64,000 nucleotides of DNA, taken from NCBI RefSeq assembly GCF_030864355.1, contig NC_083397.1, forward strand, positions 1,922,001-1,986,000, in the 5' to 3' direction. A program made the translations under genes and the position numbers. The stretch's first letter is position 1. Every line of letters starts with the position of its first letter. Below the pieces are notes generated by a model that saw only the letters and a program-made list of their open reading frames with translations, was not told where the DNA came from and did not search any database. Shown here piece by piece: positions 22,060 through 33,188 of this stretch. Source of the stretch: Cutaneotrichosporon cavernicola. Lineage: Eukaryota > Basidiomycota > Tremellomycetes > Trichosporonales > Trichosporonaceae.

Positions 22060-24491
22060 TTAGTCGACCTCCTCCATCGAGCCGCCGGCCTCCTCAAGGG
22101 CAGGGGCCGAGTCCTCGAGGGGAGCCTGGGCAGCCTCGACGGCATCGTCAATGCTAAGGCCGAGCGAGATCATGCGGTTGATGCGCTGGGCAAAGTCCTG
22201 GGGGTTGTTGAGGGTGAAGCCCGAGGTGAGGAGCGAGGTCTCGAAGAGGAGGACGGTGAGGTCGCGGACGGTCTTGTCGGCCGAGTCGCTGGCGACCTTG
22301 GTCTTGAGCTCCTTGATGATGGGGTGGTTGGGGTTGAGCTCGAGGGTCTTCTTCGAGGCCATGTACGACGACATGGACGAGTCACGGAGAGCCTGGGCCT
22401 TCATTATGCGCTCCATGTTGGACGACCAGCCGAACTGGCCAGTGACAAGGACGCAGGGCGAGTCCGAGATACGGTTCGAGACGACGACCTTCTCGACCTT
22501 GTCGTCGAGGATCTCCTTCATCGACGTGCAGAGGCCCTCAAACTCCTTCTCGTCCTTCTCGCGCTCGGCCTTCTCCTCGGGGGTCTCCTCGAGCTCGAGG
22601 CCCTCCTTGGACACGCAGACGAGCTTCTTACCGTCAAACTCCTTGAGCTGGGTAACCGCGTACTCGTCGATGGGGTCGACGAGGAGAAGGACCTCGAAGC
22701 CCTTCTTCTTGAGGACCTCGAGGAACGGAGAGTCCTTGACGGCCTCGAGCGACTCGCCGGTGAGGAAGTAGATCGACTTCTGGACCTCGGGCATGCGGGT
22801 GATGTAGTCCTTGAATGAGGTCATCTCGTCAGCCGACTTGGTCGAGTAGAAGCGGAGGAACTCGGCAAGCTTGTTGCGGTTGGTAGCGTCCTCGTGGATA
22901 CCAAGCTTCAGGTTCTTCGAGAAGGCGGTGTAGAACTTGTCGAAGTTCTCCTTGTCCTCGGCAATCTCGGAGATGAGGTCGAGAGTCTTCTTGACAAGGT
23001 TCTTGCGGATGACCTTAAGAATCTTGTTCTGCTGGAGAGTCTCACGCGAGATGTTGAGGGGGAGGTCCTCCGAGTCGACGACACCAACAACGAAGTTGAG
23101 GTACTCGGGCATGAGCTCCTCGTTGTCCTCGGTGATGAAGACGCGGCGAACGTAGAGCTTGATGTTGTGGCGCTTCTTCTTGGTCTCGAAGAGGTCGAAG
23201 GGGGCGCGCTTGGGGATGAAGAGGATGGCCTTGAACTCGAGCTGGCCCTCAACCGAGAAGTGCTTGGTGGCGAGCTGGTCCTCCCAGTCGTTCGAGATGG
23301 CCTTGTAGAACGAAGAGTACTCCTCGGGGGTAACGTCCGACGGGTTGCGAGTCCAGATGGGCTTCTGCTTGTTGAGCTCCTCGTTCTCGGTGGTCGTCTC
23401 CTTGATCGTCTTGGTCTTCTTCTTCTTGCCCGAGTCCTCGTCATCGACCTCCTCGATCTTGTCGTCGCCCTCCTTCTTCTCCTCCTCCTCCTCGTCAGGA
23501 ACCTCCTTCTCGACCTCCTTGGTGACGACGAGCTGGATGGGGTACGAGATGAACTCGGAGTGCTTCTTGACAACCTCACGGATGCGCTTCTCCTCGAGGT
23601 ACTCCTTGAGGTCCTCCTTGATGAAGAGCTTCATTGAGGTACCGCGGCCGAGGCGGGGACCAGTAACGTCCTCGGTGATGGTGAAGACACCGCCAGCGGC
23701 CGACTCCCAGATGTACTGCTCGTCGTCGTTGTGCTTGGTGGTAACCTGCACCTTGTCGGCGACGAGGTAGCACGAGTAGAAACCGACACCGAACTGACCG
23801 ATCATCGAGATGTCAGCGCCAGACGAGAGCGCCTCCATGAACGCCTTGGTGCCCGACTTGGCAATTGTACCGAGGTTGTTGACGAGGTCGGCCTTGGTCA
23901 TGCCGACACCAGTGTCGCGGATGGTGAGGGTGCCCTCCTCCTTGTTGGGAGTGATGCGGATGTACAGGTCCTTCTCAGTGTCGAGCTGCGAAGGGTCCGT
24001 GAGAGCCGCGTAGCGGATCTTGTCGAGAGCGTCCGACGAGTTCGAAATCAGCTCACGGAGGAAGATCCTGTGGGGGGGTTAGCCTACTCGACGCCGATCA
24101 TGCCGATCCCTCCACCTCCACCACCAAAAACTCGTCCACCACTCCAACTCATCCACACAAAGTTGTCTCTCGAGCTTTTCGCGTCGCGCTCCTTCTCCAT
24201 GCATTCCCAAGCATTGGCAAGCATTGAACTCACTCCTTGTTGGAATAAAAGGTGTTGATCTAAAAAAGATTAGCATAAAACGCTTCAGAAAAAGCATCAG
24301 GAGCTCGTCTGGAGCTCGCGGCGTCGAAAGAGAGGTTCTGGGGTAGGTGGATAGCCAGTTTGGCACCAACCGCCGCCGAGAGACCACTCCTTCTACCCCT
24401 CCGATGTCAAAGTACTCACGATCAGGTCCATGAGCTGGGAGATCTCGGCCTGGAAGCCGTAGACCTCTGGGGCGGGGTTGACCTTGGACAT
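22060..24491 (-). CDS. HSP90: Cytosolic heat shock protein Hsp90
   Basis: ATP-dependent chaperone for kinases, steroid-receptor-like clients and others. Exons: 24491-24420, 24259-24234, 24067-22060 (701 residues). The N-terminus is [20 protein letters not shown]. The GHKL ATPase domain shows [20 protein letters not shown], and [14 protein letters not shown] charged acidic/basic linker (residues about 210-255) follows. The middle domain has [15 protein letters not shown], and the protein ends MEEVD, the cytosolic TPR-binding tail. The very small second exon (26 nt) has a T-rich acceptor. Codon choice is extremely biased to C/G-ending codons, as expected for a highly expressed gene. Long open frames antisense to it are by-products of that bias. 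Confidence 0.98.
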
Positions 24492-24726
24492 TGTTGGTTG
24501 GGGGTGGGGGAGTGCTGGGGAGTCAGCAAACAGTCAACAGGGGCCCTCCACCGGCTAGCGGGCAGATTGCTGCTCACAGCAGAGGCGTATGCAAACTTAC
24601 AAGGTGGTGTAGATTCTATGCACCTCTGTGCGTGGTGTTTTACCAAAGGAGTGGGTGGTTGGGGTTTGTGTGACGATATTTGACTGCGAGATGAGGAGAC
24701 GCCAACGAGGCGACGTTCTGCACACT

Positions 24727-24734
24727 GAAGTTTC
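24727..24734. promoter_or_regulatory. Heat-shock-element-like site upstream of HSP90
   Basis: GAAgtTTC, two inverted nGAAn units with the standard 2-nt spacing, about 236 bp upstream of the HSP90 start. Further TTC triplets lie on either side (24713-24715 and 24753-24755) but not in perfect 5-bp register. It is assigned from sequence and from the known regulation of HSP90 genes by Hsf1. Confidence 0.4.
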
Positions 24735-25326
24735 CAGGGGGCTCTTGGAGCTTCCATAAGGACCTGGAACAGCGCGGACAGTCGAGCACTCTCCGGCAAT
24801 TTTCTGTTCAAGCCAGTCTGGCGAATTACACGTGGCAAGTGACGAGATTGAATTCGTGGCAGTGATGTCATGCTTCAAATATCGTTTCGAAATGCAGAGC
24901 TTGCTGATACAGTCGAGTTCAAGAAGTATTGCGACTAGGTCAAGGCCAAGACTAGAGTCGGTATAGGACCCTCTCGAGATTCTGGGGGTACCTTGGAAGT
25001 CAAACCAGGGCAAGGTTGCCTGGCGCCGCCTCCCAGTGCGAGCGTGGCATAGGCAGAGTCTCAATCTCTGTGCTCAACACTCTGGCAATTTAACCGCAAT
25101 GCGTATTCAGGTCCGCCACTTCGTCGCATCATCGGGAGAGATGTAAGGTCGCGACAGAGCTAACTATTGAACTATTGAGAGTCCACTAGGGTGATGAAAT
25201 GCAGCGCACCTTGGACAATGTCCGAGTGAGAGGAAGATAAAGTCTACGTGTTCTACATGCATCAACTCTCTACGTCTTCATACTAAAAATGACTTCCAGC
25301 TCCACGTCCCCCTCCCCTCCTGCTCT

Positions 25327-25348
25327 CCCCCCCCCCCCCCCCCCCCCC
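25327..25348. repeat. Homopolymer run of 22 C
   Basis: Uninterrupted C run (G run on the minus strand) flanked by pyrimidine-rich sequence. The length may be unreliable in any sequencing assembly. Confidence 0.9.
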
Positions 25349-26308
25349 GCCCATCCAACCAGTGAGTCGGATATCGCCTCAGCTGTGTTGTCCTCTGCGT
25401 ACTGCATTTCAGTCAGAGTGGGCACCCGCTGACTGAGCGAGGGATGGCGGCGGCCCGCCAAGACTGCGGGGGCCAGGCCGCCGTTCAATAGGCCGCGCAA
25501 GGTTGGTGGCATCTCTGTTCCATCGTCCACCTGTGTAGCTGAGGAGGGAACTGGGTTGCCCAGGTTGAATCCTGTCGCCCAATCCGCGCTGATCTGCGCT
25601 ATCACACAACCCTAACCTTCCTCCAGTCCTCTTTGGCGCGTACACCTCAGCAGTGTCGCATATCACCTCATAGCTGCTACCCCTTTCCCCTTGCATATAC
25701 TCGCTCTCCTCCCCGTATCGGGTTCCTCTGTAGCATGGCTATCTTCCGTAGCGCGGCCGTCCTGTTCCATGGCCATATCCAGTCCCCACTGTACATGCTC
25801 GCGGTGCACGCTGGCTGTCTGAACAATGTGGCACTCGACTGAACAAGCTCCTCTTGGCTCCGTATGTTTCAACGTTCTACGTGCAGCGTGGTGCCGAAAG
25901 GACGGATCACGTGCAACCGAGTTAGGATATACCGAGCAATTGGATCCTGTGGATCTGAGGAGACGTATCCGATGACATCGAAAGACAAAACGAGGTTAAC
26001 GAGGACAAACGGCGATGAAGATGGGAGTCAAAGTGGGACCAAGCGGGACCAAATTGGCTCCCCTAATCTATGACACCTCCACCTCCACCAGACAGTGGCA
26101 CTTGGTGTCAAGACTTCCTTCCATTCGAGGATCTAATCCAGCAACCAGAGCTGCTCGAGCGACGCTCATGTCCAAAGACGAAACTCTAATGAGACTGTAC
26201 TATGCTACCCCTGCATCAGGTGAATGATACTCTAATACAAACTGCTATCTGTTGAATCCGGATCTCCCGACGCCCAATGACCATGTCCTGATCATGCTAC
26301 ACGCTCGT

Positions 26309-28065
26309 TTAGTCGAACTGCTTGATCGTCGACGAGTCGACAACAGAGGGAAGAGGGAACTTGATCTTTTCTGTCAGCTTTACTCAATGACAAAGAGGTG
26401 TGAAAGACTTACGCAGAAGTTCTTGACGTCCTCCTTGAGCTCCTTGACGAGCTTGGCAGACTCGCCGGTGCCCTCGAAGGCATCGACGAAGTCCTTGAGC
26501 TTCTTGGAGCCGGCCTCCTTCTGGGCCTGGAGCGAGATCTGGACGACGCGGTGGAGGAACTCGGCGACCTGCTCGACGTCCTTCTCGAACATCGAACGGG
26601 AAGTGAGGGCCGAAGAGCCGATACGGACACCACCTGGGACGAGGGCCGACGTGTCACCAGCGACAGCGTTCTTGTTGAGAGTGATGTGGACTGCGTCGCA
26701 GATCTTCTCGATCTTGGAGCCGGTGAGGCCAATGGGCCGGAGGTCCCAGAGGATGAGGTGGTTGGCGGTGCCGTCAGTCTGGAGGCGGTAACCGTGCTTG
26801 AAGAGGACGTTGGCCATGGCGGCGGCGTTGGCGCGGACCTGCTTGGCGTAGTCCTTGAAGGCGGGCTCAGCGGCCTGCTTAAGGGCAACACAGATACCGG
26901 CAATGGTGTTGTTGTGGGGACCACCCTGGCAGGCGGGGAAGACGGCGGCGTTGACACGGCTCTCGAGGTCGTCCTTGTCCTTGCGGAAGAAGATGAGACC
27001 GGCACGGGGCCCACGGAGGGTCTTGTGGGTGGTGGTGGTGACAACGTCGCAGTACTCGAAGGGCGAGTTCTGCTCGGCGGCGGCAACGAGACCCGAGATG
27101 TGGGCCATGTCGGACATGAGGTAAGCGCCCTGGCCGTCGGCGATCTTGCGGAGACGCTCGTACTCCCAGTCACGGGGGTAAGCGGAGCCACCGCAGACAA
27201 CGAGACGGGGCTTGAAGAGGTTGGCGTTGGTCGCGAGCTGCTCGTAGTCGATCAGGCCGGTCGCGGGGTCGACACGGTAAGGGAACGACTGGAAGTAGAT
27301 CGACGAAGCAGTGATCTTCTTCTTGGCAGTGTAGTAGCCGTGGGTAAGGTGGCCACCGTCGGGGAGACCAAGGCCCATGATACGGTCCTGGGGCTGGATC
27401 AGGGCGGTGAAGGCAGCGAAGTTGGCGGTCGAGCCCGAGTATGGCTGGACGTTGACGCCCCAGACCTTGGGGTCGAGGTTGAAGGCCTTGAGGGCACGCT
27501 CGCGGGTGAGGTTCTCAAGGACGTCAATGTGCTCGTTACCGCCGTAGTAACGGGCGCCGGGGAGACCCTCCGAGTACTTGTTGGTGAGGATCGAGCCGTT
27601 GGCCTGCATGACGGCGAGCGAGGTCAGGTTCTGACTGTTAGCCTCCGGTTACGTATCTCGGCCAGATGCCATGAAGCCATCAAAGACTTGCAGGGTCCCA
27701 AAGGCCCCAAAGGATGCTCACCTCTGAAGCAATGAGCTCAAGGCCCGAGAACTGACGCCAGGTCTCCTTCTCGATGAGCTCGTTCACCTCGGGGTCGTAG
27801 ACCGAGATGTCCTCATAGAGCATCTTGTTCTGTGCACGGTTAGTCTCTGCTCATGTGATCCGTGATCCAAAGTCAGTGGTGATGTCGAGACCAAGCCACG
27901 TTCGTGGCACGGTGACATCAAACCACACTCTGTGATACTTACAAAGTCATTGGGGATGGGGATAGAAGACGACATCCTGACGAATGGGCGGAGCGCGCTA
28001 GTGGTAGATGTGGAAGAGAGAAGAGAAGTGCGGAGGGGATTGGTGAGAGAGCGGAGGGCTGGCAT
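26309..28065 (-). CDS. Serine hydroxymethyltransferase, possible mitochondrial/cytosolic dual start
   Basis: PLP enzyme that interconverts serine and glycine and feeds one-carbon units to tetrahydrofolate. Exons: 28065-27943, 27829-27722, 27630-26413, 26365-26309 (501 residues from the first ATG). Family features: [45 protein letters not shown], the PLP lysine in [12 protein letters not shown], and [14 protein letters not shown]. Residues 1-30 ([20 protein letters not shown]...) are rich in Arg/Ser/Leu without acids, like a mitochondrial presequence. A second in-frame ATG (27975; [11 protein letters not shown]) would give a 471-residue cytosolic form. The last intron must end gaaaag to keep the family-like C-terminus IKFPLP, so that acceptor is less certain than the rest. 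Confidence 0.95.
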
Positions 28066-29604
28066 TTAGAGGATTGTAAACGGGGGGAGAAAAATCGAGT
28101 GGGAGGGGTTGATCCCGAATCAAATCGATGGCGCTACGTGAACGGAGTTTTGGATCCGTCCGGTGACGATTGGGCGTTCCTGTGGCGCGTCAGTATTCTA
28201 AAACCAAAAACGCAACGCAACCAGCAACGCCAGGCTTGCAGGGACAGCGACGAAGGTACGGAGGGCCTGTCACCCTCACAACTGCCGGTCCCAGTGCATG
28301 TGCGCGCGCCTCTCTACGGCAGCCGCGCGACAACCGCGTACCTGTAAGAAGGGGGAGGCATGGTTGGTAGAATTTGGGCATTTGTGGGCTTTAAGTGGTC
28401 TGGCAGAGGGGTGCCAGGGCTCTTCAGCCAACCAGATTCACCCATTCCGTGCCCTCCACCTCTGATGACCGCCGCATCATGCCCACACCGGCTCTGTCAC
28501 ACCCTCCCCTCCCAGGATATCCCTCTCTTGCTAGCCCAGAACTCTCACTACCGGCTGGGTACAACGCCCACTACCATGCACGTCCGTTCTGTACTCACGA
28601 GTGCCAGATATGTGCGTAGGTGCAGGTAATGAGCTGGGAGGTGCGGTGGTGCAGTCGAGGCGGTTGCGTCGAATTCGCCGTATGTGATGGTTTGGTGATG
28701 AGGATGTGTGATGCGGGGGTATGAAGCGTCAAGCAAGGCAAGAGGTCCAAGAGGTTGTGACTTATATCGAGTGACCTTGGAGAGGTACCAAGTGCTTGTT
28801 TGAACAACGGCTACTGCCCATGCCCACCCAGCTCCCAAAAGTGGAGGCAGATCCCGGCGACTTGTTGGAAATGACACCGAGGCCTCGCACCTGATATCGT
28901 CCCGTGCCACACTGCACCTGGGCAACATGTCCAACTTGGTCCAATGTTGGAAACTGCGAGTTTCCAAGCTTTCGCGATGTATTTTCCAAGCCCAAAACGC
29001 CATCAAGTCGCCTACCAATGCACATCCGTTCTCGCCGCTAGCTTGTATCACAATCACGGCTGGCCGAGGAACGGATATACACGGTGTATCTGGTCGCGCG
29101 GCTAGCTTGAAGCGGGGCCGAGTCTAGATCGCTAGCGGCCGAACAGGCCGGTGGGGAACTGAGCGCATTCGGTTGGAAACGCGCACAACATATTGGAATG
29201 TTTACATGTTTACGAGCTTGACATGGCGATCTTAAAGATCTGGACAGTAAAAGCAAACTGCAAGGACCCCGTATGCCTCCCCGTTGGCTTTTACTGTCGA
29301 CACTTCGGCAGTTCTCAATCAGTGAGCGTGCATGACGGTGTGGCCTAGCCTTCAACGCCGGCATCTCGCCGCTCACCACGATTGATGCGCCGGGCTGGAC
29401 ATGTGCCGATCCGTTGATGGCCTTACAGGACCCCAGTCCGTGCAGGCGCGGAATCAAAATACACATCAACAATCGATCAGTGGTGGAGGTCAGCCGAGCT
29501 GTCGCAATCAGTCGCGTCAACCACCCAACTTTCTCCATCTCTCTCCTTCTCTCTAACCTTTATATCTACATCGATATCGCCCCCATTAACACTCCGCCCC
29601 CGAG
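28066..29604. other. Intergenic: long divergent region between SHMT and TOP3
   Basis: 1.5 kb between divergent starts with no convincing gene. Two notable inverted repeats lie here (28947-28967 and 29243-29298) and are reported as findings. An antisense or noncoding transcript is possible but not visible from sequence. Confidence 0.5.
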
Positions 29605-32600
29605 ATGCGGGTTCTTTGCGTTGCTGAGAAGCCCAGCATTGCCAAGGAGCTCGCCCGCATCCTCTCGGGCGGCCACTTCGATAACCGAGCGGGGAAGAAC
29701 AAGTTCTGCCGCAACTTTGACTTTCCGTACCGCCTTCCTCCTCCATTAGGAGACAGCCGTGACTGCGAGTTTACTGTCACGAGTGTGCTGGGCCATCTTA
29801 CCGAAACTGTGAGTGCGCTGCTTCGCGTGCAACCAGTCAGCGCTGTAGAGGAGATGTGGCGAGGGGTCACGGCCAACGACGGCACATCTCCGCAGCGCCT
29901 TGTTGGCCGTCCTCGGACTCAATTAGGCGTTCTCTCGCTAATGTGCAGGACTTCCGTGACGAGTATCGCCAGTGGTCATCATGCGATCCATTTGCTCTCT
30001 TCGACGCGCCAGTTGTGACCAAGGTGGCCTCTGATCACCGACAACTGGAGCGAAATCTCCAGGACGAGGCTCGGAACGCAGACATATTGATGATCTGGAC
30101 TGATTGCGATCGCGAAGGCGAGCACATCGGCTACGAGGTCGTCGAAGTGTGCCGCCGTGCCAACCCGCGCTTGCGAGTGAGACGAGCGCGCTTCAGCGCC
30201 ATCATCCCGAAGTGAGTGCCAACACTTGCGGCCTCTAACCCCCAAGCCAGATCCACGATGCCTGCCGTCAGGCCGATGATCTCGACATGCGCATGGTTGA
30301 TGCAGTCGCCGTGCGGCAGGTGCTTGACTTGAGGATTGGTGCCACCTTTACCCGCTTCATGACGATGACGCTTAAAGGCAGGATGGGGGAGGATTTCGAC
30401 CAGAAGTTGATCAGTTACGGTGAGTTGCAGGTTTTGGTAAAGGTGGAAAGGATTAAAGCGCGTGGCTCACTCGGTGCGCTGACTCCAGGCCCATGCCAGT
30501 TTCCTACACTCGGCTTCGTCGTTGACCAGTACAACCGCGTCCAATCGTTCGTCCCGGAGCCGTTTTGGAAGATTGAGGTTATGATAGAGCGCGAGTTCGA
30601 AGACGAAGAAGAACCGGTGCAGGTCAAGTTCACATGGGCCCGGATCCACGTGTTCGATCTTCCGATCGCACTTCTCCTTTACGAGGAAACGGTAAACAGG
30701 CCAACGGCGACGGTCATTAAGGTTGAGACCAAGCCGACAACTAAGCGGTAAGTATCTGCATCACGAATCCGGATTAACACCAAGCAAGCCGTACCCTTTG
30801 ACCACGGTAGAGCTCCAGAAAGCAGGGTCGCGCCTCCTCGGCATGACTCCCAAACGTGTGTTGGATGTGAGTTCCAATTTGGGACGGCATTGTGTAAGCC
30901 GGGGCCAAAGCTGACGGGAGCTCGCTGAGAAGTTGTATCAGAAAGGTTTCCTCAGCTATCCACGCACCGAGACGGACGAGTATGACCGACAGTTCGACTT
31001 CATGTCCTTGATCCAAAAGCAGACCCACGACAATGCGTGGGCGGCATACGCGCAGAAGTGAGATTACTCACCTTATTCGCCGCTGACGCCGCCCAGACTC
31101 ATCGACGGCGACTTTGAGCGACCGCGTAACGGCAGAAGGAACGATAAGGCGCATCCCCCGATCCATCCCACAGCAGCTGCACTGAACGTTGATGCGGATG
31201 AGCGCCGGGTCTACGAGTTCGTAACTCGTCGTTTCCTCGCAAGTTGCTCGTCCGATGCGAAGGGCAAGGAGACCTCTGTGGAGGTCGAGATTGCGGGGGA
31301 GTACTTCTCTGCCTCTGGTCTCATCGTTCTCGAACGCAATTACTTGGACATCTACCCGTACGACAAGTGGGCAGGGAAGAATCTTCCCGACTTCCAGTTT
31401 GGCGAACAGTTCGTGCCCGACGTTTGCGAACTGGAAGAGGGTACGACCACCAAGCCCAAGCTTCTTACCGAAGCCGATCTCGTCGGTCTTATGGACAACA
31501 ACGGGATCGGTACGGACGCCACGATCGCTGAGCATATCGCCAAGGTCATTGATCGTGAATATGTAATTGCCAAGAAGGAGGGCAAGGAGAACTTCCTGAT
31601 ACCATCATCTCTGGGCGTCGGACTTGTCGAGGGCTATAATGCCATTGGCTTCGATCGCTCTCTCAGCAAGCCGCACTTGCGACGTGAGGTGAGTAGTGGA
31701 AGGGTTTCGAACCCAGGGTCTGACCTCAGACTGAACACCGTCTGGAACTCATCTGTGATGGGCAACAGACGAAGGCCGAAGTGCTGTCAACCAGCGTCGA
31801 GGAGTACAAGGAAGTGTTCATCAAAGCCCGTCGCGACTTTGACACAGTCGTCGACTCTGTCGCGGAGTACCTCCATGGACACGGGGAGGTGCAACAGGCT
31901 GTGCGTAATGCAGCTCGCGGAGGACGTCGAAGTGCACGTGATGCGGCAACCCGCGGGGCCCGCGGAGCAGCTGCCCGTGGAGCCGGTCGCGGCGGGGGTT
32001 CAGCGCGTACCGGGCGGAGACGACAAGACTCCGACGACGATGACAGCGACGGCGGGCCTGCCGCCGGCGGTGGCCGTTGTGGTGGCCGCGGGAGTACCCG
32101 AGCCAGGGGCACCAGGGGAGGGTCGACGCGAGGACGGGGTGCAAGGTCCAAAGCGGCAGACGGCGCTCCAGCTCCGAAGCGACAGCGGAGGGAAACAAAC
32201 AATGATGAGCTTCCTGAGTGTTCGTGTGGTCAGCCGGCCGTCTCACGGACTGCTGGGCAGAGCACAGCGAATGCCGGCAGGCAGTTCTACGCGTGCGCCA
32301 AGCCCCGAGGGGAGCAGTGTGACTTCTTTGTAAGCAGCACTTCAAGCGCTGTCACTAACACCAGTCGTGGGCTGATGGTGGTGGTTCGACGTCGGCTACT
32401 AGGGCGCCAGCGAGACCTCCGGCCCAAGGGCAGCGCGCAAACGGCGCGGCTCGCAACGGCAGAACCGTTCGCTGCAACTGCGGCCTCGAAGCGACCTCTG
32501 GCATCACCGCAAGCGGACCCAACAAGGACCGGGCGTATCGGTGAGCTGCAGTTGGAAACGGAGGCTGACAACAGCGCATGCCCAAACACGCGTAACGCGC

Positions 32601-33036
32601 GCTGCGGGTTCTTCGAGTGGGCCGACGAGGACGGGAATGGACCGGCGGCGGGAAGATCTCAACTTCGAGGAGGGGGAGCGGGAAGGCCGGCGCCATCGAG
32701 TGGCGGGTCTGGAGGTGGGTGGCTGTGGCACTGACACATTACGGTGGCTGACAACAGCGTGCTTCAATTGCGGTGGTCCGCACTGGGCGCGCGACTGCCT
32801 CGAGGCTGCCGGAGGGTCCAACTCACGCAGCCGCGTTGGGCAAAGAGGTGGCGGACGAGTTGGAGGAGGAGGAGGAGGAGGAGGAGGAGGAGGAGGAGGA
32901 GGAGGAGGAGGAGGAGGAAGTGGTGGTGGTGATGGTGGATCTAGTGAGCTTCTATGAACCGTACCAGCTGACAACAGACGTATGTTTCAATTGTAACGAG
33001 CCTGGCCACTGGGCCAGCAACTGCCCCAACGCTTAG
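29605..33036 (+). CDS. TOP3: DNA topoisomerase III (type IA) with GRF and CCHC zinc-finger tail
   Basis: Type IA topoisomerase that, with a RecQ helicase and Rmi1, dissolves double Holliday junctions. Exons: 29605-29808, 29949-30211, 30247-30419, 30489-30747, 30785-30866, 30921-31057, 31097-31688, 31769-32329, 32365-32540, 32575-32714, 32758-32943, 32978-33036 (943 residues). The Toprim domain starts MRVLCVAEKPSIAKELA and has the acidic motif DCDREGEH (Asp120/Asp122). The catalytic tyrosine is Tyr340 in FLSYPRTET. The later core shows AHPPIHPT and NGIGTDATIAEH. The tail has an RG-rich stretch, two GRF-type zinc fingers (CSCGQPAV...CDFF and CNCGLEAT...CGFF), and two CCHC knuckles (CFNCGGPHWARDC and CFNCNEPGHWASNC) joined by poly-Gly. 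This is the layout of animal Top3-alpha rather than yeast Top3. Confidence 0.95.
32863..32921 (+). repeat. (GGA)n repeat coding poly-Gly in TOP3
   Basis: About nineteen consecutive GGA triplets inside TOP3 exon 11, between the two CCHC knuckles. They encode an uninterrupted glycine run of about 20 residues. It is a typical site for length variation between strains. Confidence 0.9.
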
Positions 33037-33188
33037 AGCACCCCTCAGAGTATGTACTGTAACGATGTATCGCAACTGCAAGATTCCAGTGTTCTTCATT
33101 GCTATAGGGTATCATACGTAGGATAAGACTACAAGCGGCGCGCCGGCCGCGATCCGGAAGATACATTAAGCCCTCTTTAATGGGGCAA

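Larger units (their letters stand above)
24492..26308. other. Intergenic: HSP90 promoter side and SHMT 3' flank
   Basis: About 1.8 kb with no convincing gene. It holds a heat-shock-element-like site at 24727-24734 and a 22-base C run at 25327-25348. A 111-codon minus-strand frame at 25270-25605 reads through the C run as poly-Gly and has no other coding sign. Confidence 0.55.

Noticed and set aside
22894..23637. 247-codon plus-strand ORF over HSP90
   Set aside because: Antisense shadow of a highly biased gene; its composition is Leu/Val/Asp-rich without domains.
25270..25605. 111-codon minus-strand ORF
   Set aside because: It reads through the C homopolymer as poly-Gly, has no introns, and shows no recognisable sequence.
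26551..27735. 394-codon plus-strand ORF
   Set aside because: Antisense shadow of the SHMT exon with the same Val/Leu/Glu/Gly bias. It crosses the splice sites of the real gene.
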